Shown: one piece after another, positions 1-8,400 of the stretch
How the letters are laid out: the number at the start of each line of letters is the position of its first letter
Numbering within the stretch: the stretch's first letter is position 1
DNA from: Candidatus Alectryocaccomicrobium excrementavium
GTDB lineage: Bacteria > Bacillota > Clostridia > Christensenellales > Aristaeellaceae
Reading direction: 5' to 3'
Assembly: GCA_018716755.1 (NCBI GenBank)
Contig: DVJN01000189.1
Location: 1 to 38,935, forward strand
DNA length: 38,935 nucleotides
Made by a program: the position numbers and the translations under genes
Notes under the pieces: generated by a model
Databases searched by the model: none
What the model was told of the DNA's origin: nothing
The model's input: the letters and a program-made list of their open reading frames with translations, nothing else

Positions 1-785
1 ATGGTTTTGACGCCGGGCGTAGCCACCTTTTTGCGCTCGGCGGGCTCGGTGGGCGCACTGTGCGTGATGCAGGGTGCGGCCTCCATGTTGGCACGGTAAT
101 CGCAATCGTGGCAGAGCACGATGGTGTCCTCCCCCACGGGTGTAAGCAGCATGTATTCGTGCGAAATTTTGCCGCCCATCATGCCGCTGTCCGAAGCCAC
201 GGCCACGACTTCCGGCAAACCCGCGCGGGCAAAGATGCGGTTGTACGCTTCGTAGCAGATGTCGTAATACCGGGCGAGATCCTCCTGCGAGGTGTGGAAG
301 GAATACGCATCCTTCATGGTGAATTCGCGCACGCGGATCAGGCCGCCGCGGCAGCGGGGCTCATCGCGGAATTTGGTTTGAATTTGATAGATCATAAAGG
401 GATATTGGGTGTAGCTGTCCGCCAGGTCGCGCGCATAATGCACGGAAGCCTCTTCGTGCGTCATGCCCAGCACCATATCCGCACCGGAACGGTCTTTAAA
501 GCGCACCAGCTCGCTGCCTACGGATTCATAGCGGCCCGATTCGCGCCACAGGGCCGCCGGCATCACCACGGGGAACAGCACTTCCTGGCCGCCGATGCGG
601 TTCATTTCCTCGCGAATGATGGCCTCGATTTTGGCGGTGATGCGCCGGGTCACCGGGGAAAGCGTGAAGATTCCGTTGCCCACGCTCTTCATATAGCCGC
701 CGCGCATCATCAACGCCTGGCTGGCGATCTGGCAATCCGAGGGGGTCTCCTTGTAGCGCTTGGTGACGAGGTTTCTCAGTTTCAT
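1..785 (-). CDS. proS: Proline--tRNA ligase, N-terminal part (cut by window start)
   Basis: Class II aminoacyl-tRNA synthetase that charges tRNA-Pro in the cytoplasm. About 261 residues are visible. They hold class II motif 1 (GGYMKSVGNG followed by the EEMNRIGGQEVLFPV stretch) and motif 2 (FRDEPRCRGGLIRVREFTMKD), and then the start of the insertion domain (GEDTIVLCHDCDY), which indicates the bacterial type with an editing insertion between motifs 2 and 3. The ATG at 785 is preceded by a good AAGGAG ribosome binding site. The C-terminal half, with motif 3 and the anticodon-binding domain, lies outside the window. A T-box leader lies directly upstream, as expected for a Bacillota synthetase gene. 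In many Bacillota proS sits between rseP and polC; here it is over 33 kb from that position and on the other strand. Confidence 0.95.
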   Translation of the reverse strand, partial: MKLRNLVTKRYKETPSDCQIASQALMMRGGYMKSVGNGIFTLSPVTRRITAKIEAIIREEMNRIGGQEVLFPVVMPAALWRESGRYESVGSELVRFKDRSGADMVLGMTHEEASVHYARDLADSYTQYPFMIYQIQTKFRDEPRCRGGLIRVREFTMKDAYSFHTSQEDLARYYDICYEAYNRIFARAGLPEVVAVASDSGMMGGKISHEYMLLTPVGEDTIVLCHDCDYRANMEAAPCITHSAPTEPAERKKVATPGVKT

Positions 786-812
786 ACGGATGCTCCTTTT
801 TCCATGGAATTG

Positions 813-850
813 AAAAACATCCTTCGCCCCGTTGCAGGGGCGAAGGATGT
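813..850 (-). terminator. T-box-controlled terminator before proS
   Basis: Perfect 14-bp stem (837-850 with 817-830) with a 6-nt loop, followed on the minus strand by a T5 run at 817-813. It lies between the T-box core and the proS ribosome binding site, so it is the regulated terminator of the riboswitch rather than the end of a gene. Confidence 0.93.
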
Positions 851-1056
851 GATCTTCGCGGTACCACCTTGCTTCGGCGCAAGCGCGCCCTTTTGCGCTC
901 TGTATCGGGAGCACCCGGCAGGATTTCGCCGCCGCGCGGGCAGGCGCGTTCTCCTGCGCATTCCGGAGGCCGGAGCCGCCGCGCCCGTGGCCGCGCGCCT
1001 TACAGCCGTGGGCGCGCTCTCTGGTGACCGGTTCGCGGAGCCTTCTCCATCATCAC
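813..1056 (-). promoter_or_regulatory. T-box leader of proS
   Basis: On the minus strand the T-box core AAGGTGGTACCGCG lies at 870-857, followed by a terminator hairpin with a T run at 850-813. Further upstream, AGAGAGCGCGCC followed by GGCTGTAAGGCGCG (about 1020-991) resembles the conserved leader stem elements of T-boxes. T-boxes sense uncharged tRNA, which stabilises the antiterminator and lets transcription continue; by position this one should read tRNA-Pro. I could not place the specifier codon with confidence because the leader is very GC-rich. Confidence 0.92.
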
Positions 1057-1062
1057 AGTTTC

Positions 1063-1091
1063 ATTATAGCGGATGCGCCTTTTGGGCGCAA
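1063..1091 (-). promoter_or_regulatory. Sigma-A promoter of proS
   Basis: TTGCGC (1091-1086), 17-bp spacer, TATAAT (1068-1063) on the minus strand. This puts the transcript start near 1056 and gives a leader of about 270 nt before the proS start codon, which fits the T-box. Confidence 0.75.
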
Positions 1092-1231
1092 GCAATTTTA
1101 TGTTACGCTGCGAAAAAGCTGCGCGGAATCTCCATTTTGTGACAGAGGCGCGCCAATGCACTGCTACGGCGGCAAAATGCCGCAGAGCCCTGTCATGCGC
1201 GGAAAACATCTGTAAAACATGGCATTTTTCC

Positions 1232-1260
1232 TTGCTAAGGGGAGGATTGATCCGTATAAT
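1232..1260 (+). promoter_or_regulatory. Sigma-A promoter of the ABC exporter gene
   Basis: TTGCTA (1232-1237), 17-bp spacer, perfect TATAAT (1255-1260). The leader is only about 20 nt and carries the ribosome binding site GAGGAGGG (1273-1280) before the ATG at 1287. The proS promoter diverges from it about 140 bp away. Confidence 0.8.
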
Positions 1261-1286
1261 AGAAACGTTGGCGAGGAGGGATACCA

Positions 1287-3005
1287 ATGAAAATGGCTTG
1301 GCGATTGATCAAAATGGCCCGGCAACACTGGGGCGTTTTGAGTGTGGCGGCGCTGGCGCTGATTGGAGCGGCGGTGATGGGACTGGTGACGCCGGGGATT
1401 GTGCAAAAGCTCACGGCTTTGCTGGAGAGCAACGCGGCCACAGGAGGCGAACTGGCTTCGCTGTGCCTGATTCTGGTGGGTGCATACGCACTGCGCATGG
1501 TGTGCCGCTTTGGCGCGATGTATTTGAGCCACCTGGGCGCGTGGAGCTTTGTGGCGGATCTTACCTTTCAAATCTATGATAAGCTGCAAACGCTTTCGCA
1601 GCGCTATTTCAGCGATAAGCAGACCGGCGAGCTGTTGAGCCGCACGGTGAACGATTCGCGCCAGATCGAGGTGCTGGTAGCGCACGCGCTGCCGGATCTG
1701 GTCAGCTCTTTGCTCATCGTGCTGGGTGTGGCGGTGATGCTGTTCATCATCAACCCCGTGCTCACGTTGCTCACGCTTTTGCCCGTGCCGCTGATTTTGT
1801 TTGTATCCACGCGGTTTTCGCGCAAGGTGGCTCCGCTGTTCCGCGTCAATCAGGTGGTGTGGGGCGAGATCAACGGTGTGTTGCAGGATAACCTTTCCGG
1901 CATGAAGGAAATCCAGGCTTTCGGCAAGGAAGGCTGGGAGCACGATAAGTTGGACGCCTACCGCCGCAAATATGCGCAGGTCAACATCCGCGCGAACAAG
2001 GCCAACGGCTTGTTCCATCCCTCAGTGGAATTTTTGACATCGCTGGGCACGGTCGTGGTCGTGGGCCTGGGCGGCTACATGGCCATGGGCGGCGCCATGG
2101 ACATCAGCGAGGTCGTGGGCTTTTTGATGTACCTTTCGCTGTTTTATCAGCCGCTGACCACGCTCGCGCGCCTGGTGGAAGACGTACAGGTTTCATTTGC
2201 GGGCGCGGTGCGCGTGTTTGAGATTCTCGACGCGCAGAGCGAGATCGTGGAAAAGCCCGGCGCGATTGAATTGGGCCACACGGATGGGAGCGTGGAATTC
2301 CGCCATGTGAGCTTTTCTTACGACCCGCGCGAGCCGGTGCTTGACGATGTGAGCTTTCAGGCCCGGCCCGGCGAAATGATCGCGCTGGTCGGCCCCACTG
2401 GCGTGGGCAAGACGACCATCGTTTCGCTGATGGAGCGATTTTATGATGTGGAAAAGGGCGCGATCACCATCGGAGGATACGATGTGCGCGATGTAACGCT
2501 TTCTTCCCTGCGCAGGCAGATGTCGCTGGTGTTGCAGGATGTGTTTCTCTTCAATGGCACCATTGCGGAGAACATCGCCTATGGCGTGAATCGCGCCACG
2601 CGCGAGGAAATTGTAGCTGCGGCTAAGGCTGCTTGCGCGGATGAATTTATCATGGCCATGCCCGAGGGATATGACACCGTGGTCGGTGAGCGCGGCACGC
2701 GTCTTTCGGGGGGCCAGAAGCAGCGGCTGGCCATTGCGCGCGCCATTTTGCGCGACGCACCCATTCTGGTGCTCGATGAGGCGACTTCAGCGGTGGATAA
2801 CCGCACCGAGCGGGAAATCCAGCGCGCCATAGAGGGCCTGGCTGGTACGCGCACCATGATCGTCATTGCGCACCGGCTCACCACCATCCAGCGTGCAGAC
2901 CAGATTTTGGTGCTGGACAAAGGGCGCGTGGTGGAGCGCGGTACGCATGCGGAGTTGCTGGCGCAGGGAGGAATTTACCAAAAGATGGCGCAAGGGCTGG
3001 AATAG
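1287..3005 (+). CDS. ABC transporter, fused transmembrane and ATPase domains (half-size exporter)
   Basis: A 572-aa type IV (MsbA/LmrA-like) exporter half that should act as a dimer in the cytoplasmic membrane. The N-terminal part (about residues 1-310) has six hydrophobic segments. The ATPase domain follows, with Walker A GPTGVGKTT (residues 369-377), the signature LSGGQKQR (from 473), Walker B ILVLDEATS (493-501) and the H-loop in VIAHRL. All catalytic residues are present, so it is probably active. The substrate cannot be told from sequence; lipids, drugs and peptides are all possible for this family. There is no partner half-transporter next to it, which suggests a homodimer or a partner elsewhere. 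It has its own promoter and appears monocistronic; the following gene has a separate promoter. A T8 run (3020-3027) follows the stop, but I see no convincing hairpin before it. Confidence 0.93.
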   Translation: MKMAWRLIKMARQHWGVLSVAALALIGAAVMGLVTPGIVQKLTALLESNAATGGELASLCLILVGAYALRMVCRFGAMYLSHLGAWSFVADLTFQIYDKLQTLSQRYFSDKQTGELLSRTVNDSRQIEVLVAHALPDLVSSLLIVLGVAVMLFIINPVLTLLTLLPVPLILFVSTRFSRKVAPLFRVNQVVWGEINGVLQDNLSGMKEIQAFGKEGWEHDKLDAYRRKYAQVNIRANKANGLFHPSVEFLTSLGTVVVVGLGGYMAMGGAMDISEVVGFLMYLSLFYQPLTTLARLVEDVQVSFAGAVRVFEILDAQSEIVEKPGAIELGHTDGSVEFRHVSFSYDPREPVLDDVSFQARPGEMIALVGPTGVGKTTIVSLMERFYDVEKGAITIGGYDVRDVTLSSLRRQMSLVLQDVFLFNGTIAENIAYGVNRATREEIVAAAKAACADEFIMAMPEGYDTVVGERGTRLSGGQKQRLAIARAILRDAPILVLDEATSAVDNRTEREIQRAIEGLAGTRTMIVIAHRLTTIQRADQILVLDKGRVVERGTHAELLAQGGIYQKMAQGLE

Positions 3006-3060
3006 AAGAATGGGCGCATGTTTTTTTTAAAGGAAAATATTGGAAAAATCAAAAATTGCG

Positions 3061-3089
3061 TTGACTTTTGGCGTGAAAATCTTTATACT
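3061..3089 (+). promoter_or_regulatory. Strong sigma-A promoter of the LoaP/NusG-like gene
   Basis: TTGACT (3061-3066), 17-bp spacer, TATACT (3084-3089) in an AT-rich island that contrasts with the GC-rich surroundings. The start site should be near 3096, giving a leader of about 125 nt before the ATG at 3220. Confidence 0.85.
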
Positions 3090-3095
3090 AAAACC

Positions 3096-3219
3096 ACAAT
3101 GGAATCACCGTTGCGGAAATATTATTCTTTCGTGTGGAAAGAATGAGACAAGCGCAAAGGGTTGGGAATACGGCACGCTACACCGCGCCCGCGGGCGCGC
3201 CGCATGGAAGAGGGATACA
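3096..3219 (+). promoter_or_regulatory. Structured 5' leader of the LoaP/NusG-like gene
   Basis: This untranslated leader has two clear foldable parts. One is an 8-bp hairpin, ATTCTTTC/GAAAGAAT, with a 5-nt loop (3124-3144). The other is the 14-nt GC palindrome GCGCCCGCGGGCGC (3185-3198), just before the ribosome binding site (about 3206-3213). LoaP is known to recognise an RNA hairpin in the leaders of its target operons, so an autoregulatory role is conceivable. That is inference; no known motif was matched. Confidence 0.4.
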
Positions 3220-3735
3220 ATGGACGATTATCAATACGTTCGCTGCCTGTTCTGCAAAACGGGCAAGGAAGAAATGGTCGTGCGCGCGGTGGAGGAAAAG
3301 AATTGGGGGCATGCGTTGTTCCCCAAACGGGCGAAGCGCGTGCGCGTGAACGGCCAATGGCAGCAGGTATTGACGCCGTTGTTGCCTGGATATGTATTTG
3401 TCTATTTTTCGGCGGATAGCGTTTTATACGAAGCGTTTTCGGATTTGCAATATGTGATTCGGGTTTTGCGCTATGATGCGGATGAAGAGGCGGATGTGCT
3501 CCTGGGGCGCGATCGGGAATTTGCCGACTGGATTTGGCGGCAGAACGGTGAAATCGGCATTATGAAAGCCGTCCAGGTGGGCGATAAGGTGGAAATTATC
3601 GATACCGCGTTTCAAAAGTTGCGCGGCACCATTACGAAGATGGATAAGCGCAGAAAAACGGTGCGCGTGGAATTGAATACGGAGGGCGCGATCAAGGGCA
3701 TTTGGCTGGCGTATGACATTGTGAGTCCCGTCTAA
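3220..3735 (+). CDS. NusG-family transcription elongation/antitermination factor, LoaP-like
   Basis: A 171-aa NusG paralogue. The NGN domain (about 1-105) begins YVRCLFCKTGKEE and contains ALFPKRAKRV and LTPLLPGYVFVYF. The aromatic start, GKEE and the PGYVF motif are typical of NusG/RfaH/LoaP proteins, and the ALFPK plus basic stretch resembles LoaP in particular. A KOW domain follows (about 115-165, VGDKVEIIDTAFQKLRGTI). The start ATG was chosen for its ribosome binding site (GGAAGAGGG); an in-frame upstream extension is open but crosses the promoter. LoaP proteins usually sit beside long polysaccharide or antibiotic operons and prevent early termination there. Here the gene is alone, flanked by its own promoter and terminator, so its targets would have to be elsewhere in the genome. 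It is not the housekeeping NusG, which normally lies beside secE and rplK. Confidence 0.85.
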   Translation: MDDYQYVRCLFCKTGKEEMVVRAVEEKNWGHALFPKRAKRVRVNGQWQQVLTPLLPGYVFVYFSADSVLYEAFSDLQYVIRVLRYDADEEADVLLGRDREFADWIWRQNGEIGIMKAVQVGDKVEIIDTAFQKLRGTITKMDKRRKTVRVELNTEGAIKGIWLAYDIVSPV

Positions 3736-3800
3736 AAAGCCGCGGGTCAAAGTCCTCCGGGCATTCGGAACATGGGCAAAACCGCATGCGCAAGGACGAT

Positions 3801-3842
3801 GGGGCTGTTGTGCTTAGAGGCACAACAGCCCCCCTGCTTTTT
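3801..3842 (+). terminator. Rho-independent terminator of the LoaP-like gene
   Basis: Perfect 13-bp stem GGGGCTGTTGTGC / GCACAACAGCCCC (3801-3813 with 3820-3832) with a 6-nt loop, then a T-rich tract ending at 3842. It separates this unit from the convergent yifB. On the minus strand there is no T run after the stem, so it probably acts mainly on the plus strand. Confidence 0.88.
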
Positions 3843-3856
3843 GCAATGGTTTGCCT

Positions 3857-5386
3857 TTATCCCCAATATTTTCGATCGAGCGAGCGGTACTGCACCGCCT
3901 CAGCCAGATGTGCATCCTGAATTTCGTCTGCGCCAGCCAGGTCGGCAATGGTGCGCGCAACCTTGATCACGCGCGTGGCTGCCCGGTTGGAAAGGCCCAT
4001 CGCGTTGCAGGCCTGGGCGAGCAGCGCGTCCGCTGTGCGGCTCATGTGGCAGTGGGCCGCAAGGGAGCGGGCATCCAGGCGCGCGTTGGAGCGGATGGAC
4101 GTGTTTGCGTAGCGGGCGGACTGGATGGCGCGCGCAGCCACCACGCGCGCACGGATGGCGGAGGAAGGCTCTTCCAGCGCGGCGTTGGCGATGGCGTGTG
4201 CTTCCATGGAAACGACTTCCACATGCAGGTCAATGCGATCGAGCAGGGGGCCGGAGACGCGGTTGAGATAGCGGCGGATCTCCACTGGTGAGCAGCGGCA
4301 TTGCTTGGTCTTGGAACCATAATTTCCGCAGGGGCAGGGGTTCATGGAGCACACCAGCATAAACGCCGAGGGATACGAGGCCGTGGCGTTGGCGCGAGTG
4401 ATGGTCACATACCCGTCTTCCATGGGTTGGCGTAGGGTTTCCAGCACGGTGCGTGCGTATTCGGGCAATTCATCCAGGAACAGGACGCCATTGTGTGCCT
4501 TGGAAATCTCCCCTGGCATGGCGTTGCTTCCGCCGCCCACCAGGGAAACCTGCGAGGCCGTGTGGTGCGGGGAGCGGAAAGGGCGTTCGGTGATCAGACC
4601 GGCCTCCGGCACTGTGCCGGATACCGAGTGGATGCGCGTAACCTCCAGCGCCTCTTCAAAGCTCATATCGGGCAAAATGGAGGGGATGCAGCGGGCGAGC
4701 AGCGTTTTGCCCGATCCGGGCGGGCCGATGAGCAGCACGTTGTGCCCGCCAGCGGCCGCGATTTCCAGCGCGCGTTTGGCGGCTTTTTGCCCTTTAACGT
4801 GCATAAAATCCGCGCTGGGCGCGCGCTCTGCCAGCAACTGGCTGTAGGGCACGGGAGCCAGGGGTTCAATGGGACGTTTGCCGGCAAAGTGCTGAACGAC
4901 CTGTTCCAGGCTTTCCGCGGGCAGGATGGCGATACCGTCTACGCAGCGCACTTCCATGGCGTTGGCCCGGGGCAGCACGATGGCGCTTAGTCCCAGCGCG
5001 CGGGCGGCAAGCGTCATGGGCAGCACGCCGCGCACCGGTTGCAGCGCTCCATTGAGCGAAAGCTCGCCCACGAACGCCACGTCATTGAGCGCGGCGCCGG
5101 GGATATCGCGCTTGCAGGCCAGCAGCCCCACCGCGATGGGCAGATCAAAGCTGGGGCCTTCCTTTTTGCGGTCGGCGGGCGCGAGATTGACCGTGATGCG
5201 TTCCTCAGGCATTTTGTATCCGCTGTTCAAAATGGCGGCCTTCACGCGCTCGCGCGATTCGCGCACAGTCGTGTCCGGCAGGCCCACGATTTCAAAAGCG
5301 GGCATGCCGAAGCTCACGTTCACTTCCGCGCGCACCGGGAAACTGTCGATGCCGGCAATGCCAAAACTCGTGACGATGTGGAGCAC
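3857..5386 (-). CDS. yifB: YifB/ComM family Mg-chelatase-like AAA+ ATPase
   Basis: A 509-aa protein with the standard three-part layout: an N-terminal Lon-protease-like S5 fold (LHIVTSFGIAGIDSFPVRAEVNVS, PAFEIVGLPDTTVRESRERV), a central AAA+ Mg-chelatase domain with Walker A GPPGSGKT (about residues 219-226), FLDELPE as Walker B and the Cys-rich MNPCPCGNYG stretch, and a C-terminal helical domain. The homologue ComM is a hexameric helicase that aids branch migration during natural transformation; in Bacillota the role is less clear. The start is a GTG at 5386, behind AAGGATGGGG. It lies 21 bp downstream of the glycosyltransferase gene and so is the last gene of the yraN operon. In many Bacillota yraN and yifB are direct neighbours, so the glycosyltransferase looks inserted between them. 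Confidence 0.93.
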   Translation of the reverse strand: MLHIVTSFGIAGIDSFPVRAEVNVSFGMPAFEIVGLPDTTVRESRERVKAAILNSGYKMPEERITVNLAPADRKKEGPSFDLPIAVGLLACKRDIPGAALNDVAFVGELSLNGALQPVRGVLPMTLAARALGLSAIVLPRANAMEVRCVDGIAILPAESLEQVVQHFAGKRPIEPLAPVPYSQLLAERAPSADFMHVKGQKAAKRALEIAAAGGHNVLLIGPPGSGKTLLARCIPSILPDMSFEEALEVTRIHSVSGTVPEAGLITERPFRSPHHTASQVSLVGGGSNAMPGEISKAHNGVLFLDELPEYARTVLETLRQPMEDGYVTITRANATASYPSAFMLVCSMNPCPCGNYGSKTKQCRCSPVEIRRYLNRVSGPLLDRIDLHVEVVSMEAHAIANAALEEPSSAIRARVVAARAIQSARYANTSIRSNARLDARSLAAHCHMSRTADALLAQACNAMGLSNRAATRVIKVARTIADLAGADEIQDAHLAEAVQYRSLDRKYWG

Positions 5387-5407
5387 AGAACCCCATCCTT
5401 TCGTGCG

Positions 5408-8400
5408 TTAGAAGTTATACCAGTTGAACCAGCGCAACAATTGCGCATAGCTGCGGGCGACCGGCATGCCGGATTCCAGCGGATAGAACATCGCGAACAG
5501 CACTGCCGCCGCGCCTACCAGGGCGATGGATGCGTACCGGCACGCGCGCGCGTTGCGCGCACGGATCCGGCTTAGCACGAGGACGATTGCCAGGATCAAA
5601 AAGGGCACGCTGGCAAAATAGTGGTAGATGAACGTGCAGCGCGAGATAAGCACCCACGGCAGGTATTGCGAGGCAAAGCCCACCACGACGATGAAAATGC
5701 CGTGGTCAACCCTGCGGGAAGCCGCCAGGTGCAGCAGGCAGGCGATCATTGCCGCCAGTCCCGTCCACCATACGGCGGGATTGCCCATGCAGGAGATGGA
5801 TGAAACCATGTCCGAGGGCATGAAATCCGCGCCGGAATAATACCACATTGGCCGCACGATGGTTGGCCACTCGTACCACGGCGAGGCGAAGGAATGCGTG
5901 GCGTTCAGGCCATTGTGGTAGTTGAACATGGTGATTTGCAGATCCCAGACCTTGCGCACCGTCAACCCACCGGAGGGCAGCATGTGCCAGTAGTACGAAA
6001 AGTAGTAAATGACCAGCGGAACTGCCACGAAAAAGACCACGCAACAGCCCAGCGTGACCGCCAGCTTGCGCGCGAAGCCCCGCACAGCCTCGCGGTTTTC
6101 GGCGGCGAAGTATTCCCGCGCGCGCCAGTAGACTGTGAGGAAAAAGAGGAATGCCAGCCCGGCGGAGGCGTAAATGCCCGTCCATTTGCTCGCCCAGGCA
6201 AAGCCCATGAACAGCCCGCTCAGGCCTAGAGGCACCAGCGTTTTTCCCAGTGGCTCGCGGAAAAAGCTCATTTGCACATAGCGGATCATGAACAGATACA
6301 TCACCATGATGAAGAATACTACGTAGCTGTCGATCGTGGCGATGCGCGTCTGCGTGAAGTGCATGGAATCCAGCGCCAGCAGCAGCGTGGCGACGCAGGA
6401 AAGATCCGTGCGCTTGGTGAGCTGCCTGGCCAGCAGGTACATCACCGGCAACATCAAAACGCCCATCAGAGCGCCCATAAAGCGCCAGCCAAATGGCGTC
6501 ATGCCGAAGAGCTTGATGCCCACCATCATCAGCACCTTGCCCAGGGGCGGGTGCGTCCACTCATAGGCCGTGGTACCGTTCAGGTGCTCGTAAGCCGTGC
6601 GCGCGTGGTAGATTTCGTCGAAATACGTGCCGTTATAATACGAGGGATAGGGCGGCACGGTATCCTGCTCATCGACGAGGCAGGTGAAATCCGTTTCGAA
6701 TTCTGCGGCGGAGCCATCGCGGGAAATGCCTGCGATGGGCAAAACGGCGCCGTCTGCATCCAGGAAGGCGATTTCGTGCAGCGTGAGGCCCACACGCTCG
6801 GCGCGCAGGCGCACATAACGGGCGGTCTGCATGGGATAGCCGCTTTGCAGGGGAGTGAATTCCCCGGATTCGCTCATTTCCCCGGGCTGGTACCACAGCC
6901 AGCGGAAACACAGGCCCTGAGAGAATTGCGCCTCGCGCGGCTCCGTCCAGGTTTCGCCATCGAGGGAGAGTTCCACGGTAAAGGTGGACTGGCTCACGCC
7001 GCCGTAATACGTTAGATGGAAAGTCTGTTCTGTGCCCAGATCGATGGTTATGCTTTCGCCGGGTGCGGAGGACGTCCAGGCGGTTTGCGGCGCTTTTGTG
7101 GAGCCAAGGTTGGTAAAGGCCAGGATGGAATAGGCCAGCGTAATCCCTGCGATGAGCAGGTAGTCCAGCCGCTTGAGATTCAGCCGGTAGTTTGCGGGAG
7201 CGAGCAGACGCTCTCGGTGCGGATTGGGAAGGGACGGCGCGCAAAAGATCTGTACCCGCCCGCGCGCGGCTACGTCGAACGCCGTCCAGGAGAGGTACAG
7301 CGCGCCTGCGAGGTTCAATACCGCCGCGGTACAGGTATAAAACCGCTCTGCGCCGGTGATGATGCGAGAAACTTCATACAGCCCGTTCTGCAAAATCATG
7401 CTCACATTGATGAACATGCCCGCCGTGAAAAGGGTGAAAGCGTAGAGCACGCGCTTGTCGCGGCAGACAGCATAAGCCATCAGCATGAGGAGCAGCGCCG
7501 GGAAGGCGTAGCGCTCGTGCATCATGGGGCCAAAGGCAAACAGCAGCGCGATCAGGCTCGCGGCAATGAGGAACAGGTGCTTTGGCTCCTTCGCGCGCAG
7601 CGCAAGGAAGAACGAAAAGAGGTAGGCGGCCACCAACAGCGCGAAGGAGATGGCAGTCACGGCCGCGTTGTTGCTCAGCGGGGCCCAGTTGAGGGCGAAC
7701 AGCTCGTACAGGTTCATCGCGTTGATGGTCACATAGCGGTAGCCCGAAACCGTGCCAGTGTACAGATTCCACAGCCAGGCAATGGGGTTTTGTCCGCTGG
7801 AAAACACGCAACCCGTGAGCAGGAACAAAAGGAATGCGCCGGCCAGGCCGGCCAATGCGCGCAGGTTCGCCTGGCGGTCACGGGCACGCGCGAGCGCGGC
7901 AACGACAAAGACCAGCCCCAGCGGCGCAAAAAGCAACGCCTGCGGCTTGGTAAGCACCGCCAGCGCAAACAGCGGCAGGGCAATCTGGTACCGGCCGCGC
8001 ACCAGCTCGATGGCGGCGATCACCAGCATCAGGGTGAATACGCTGTCCACCTGCCCCCAGGCGGCGCTATCGAGGATTGCGATGGGCTGGAAAGCATACA
8101 GGCATGCCAACACCAGCGCGACGCGCAGGCCTGCGCGTCGCCTGGCGTAGGCATAGAGGCAGACAGCACCGGCCAGGTCGCACAGGATGGGAATCAGCTT
8201 GATCATCAGCCAGTGCGCGGAACTGTCATATGCTACGCCAAAGGCTGTGCGCAGCGCTTCCATGGGCCAGAGCAGCAGCAGGTACACCGGCGGGTAATCG
8301 CAGAAGTAGCTGGGGTCGGAATAAAATTCCAGCGGCCCGGTATGCAGCATTCGGTATGCCCAGGCCTCAAAGCAGTTGATATCCACCGAATAGCCGCGCA

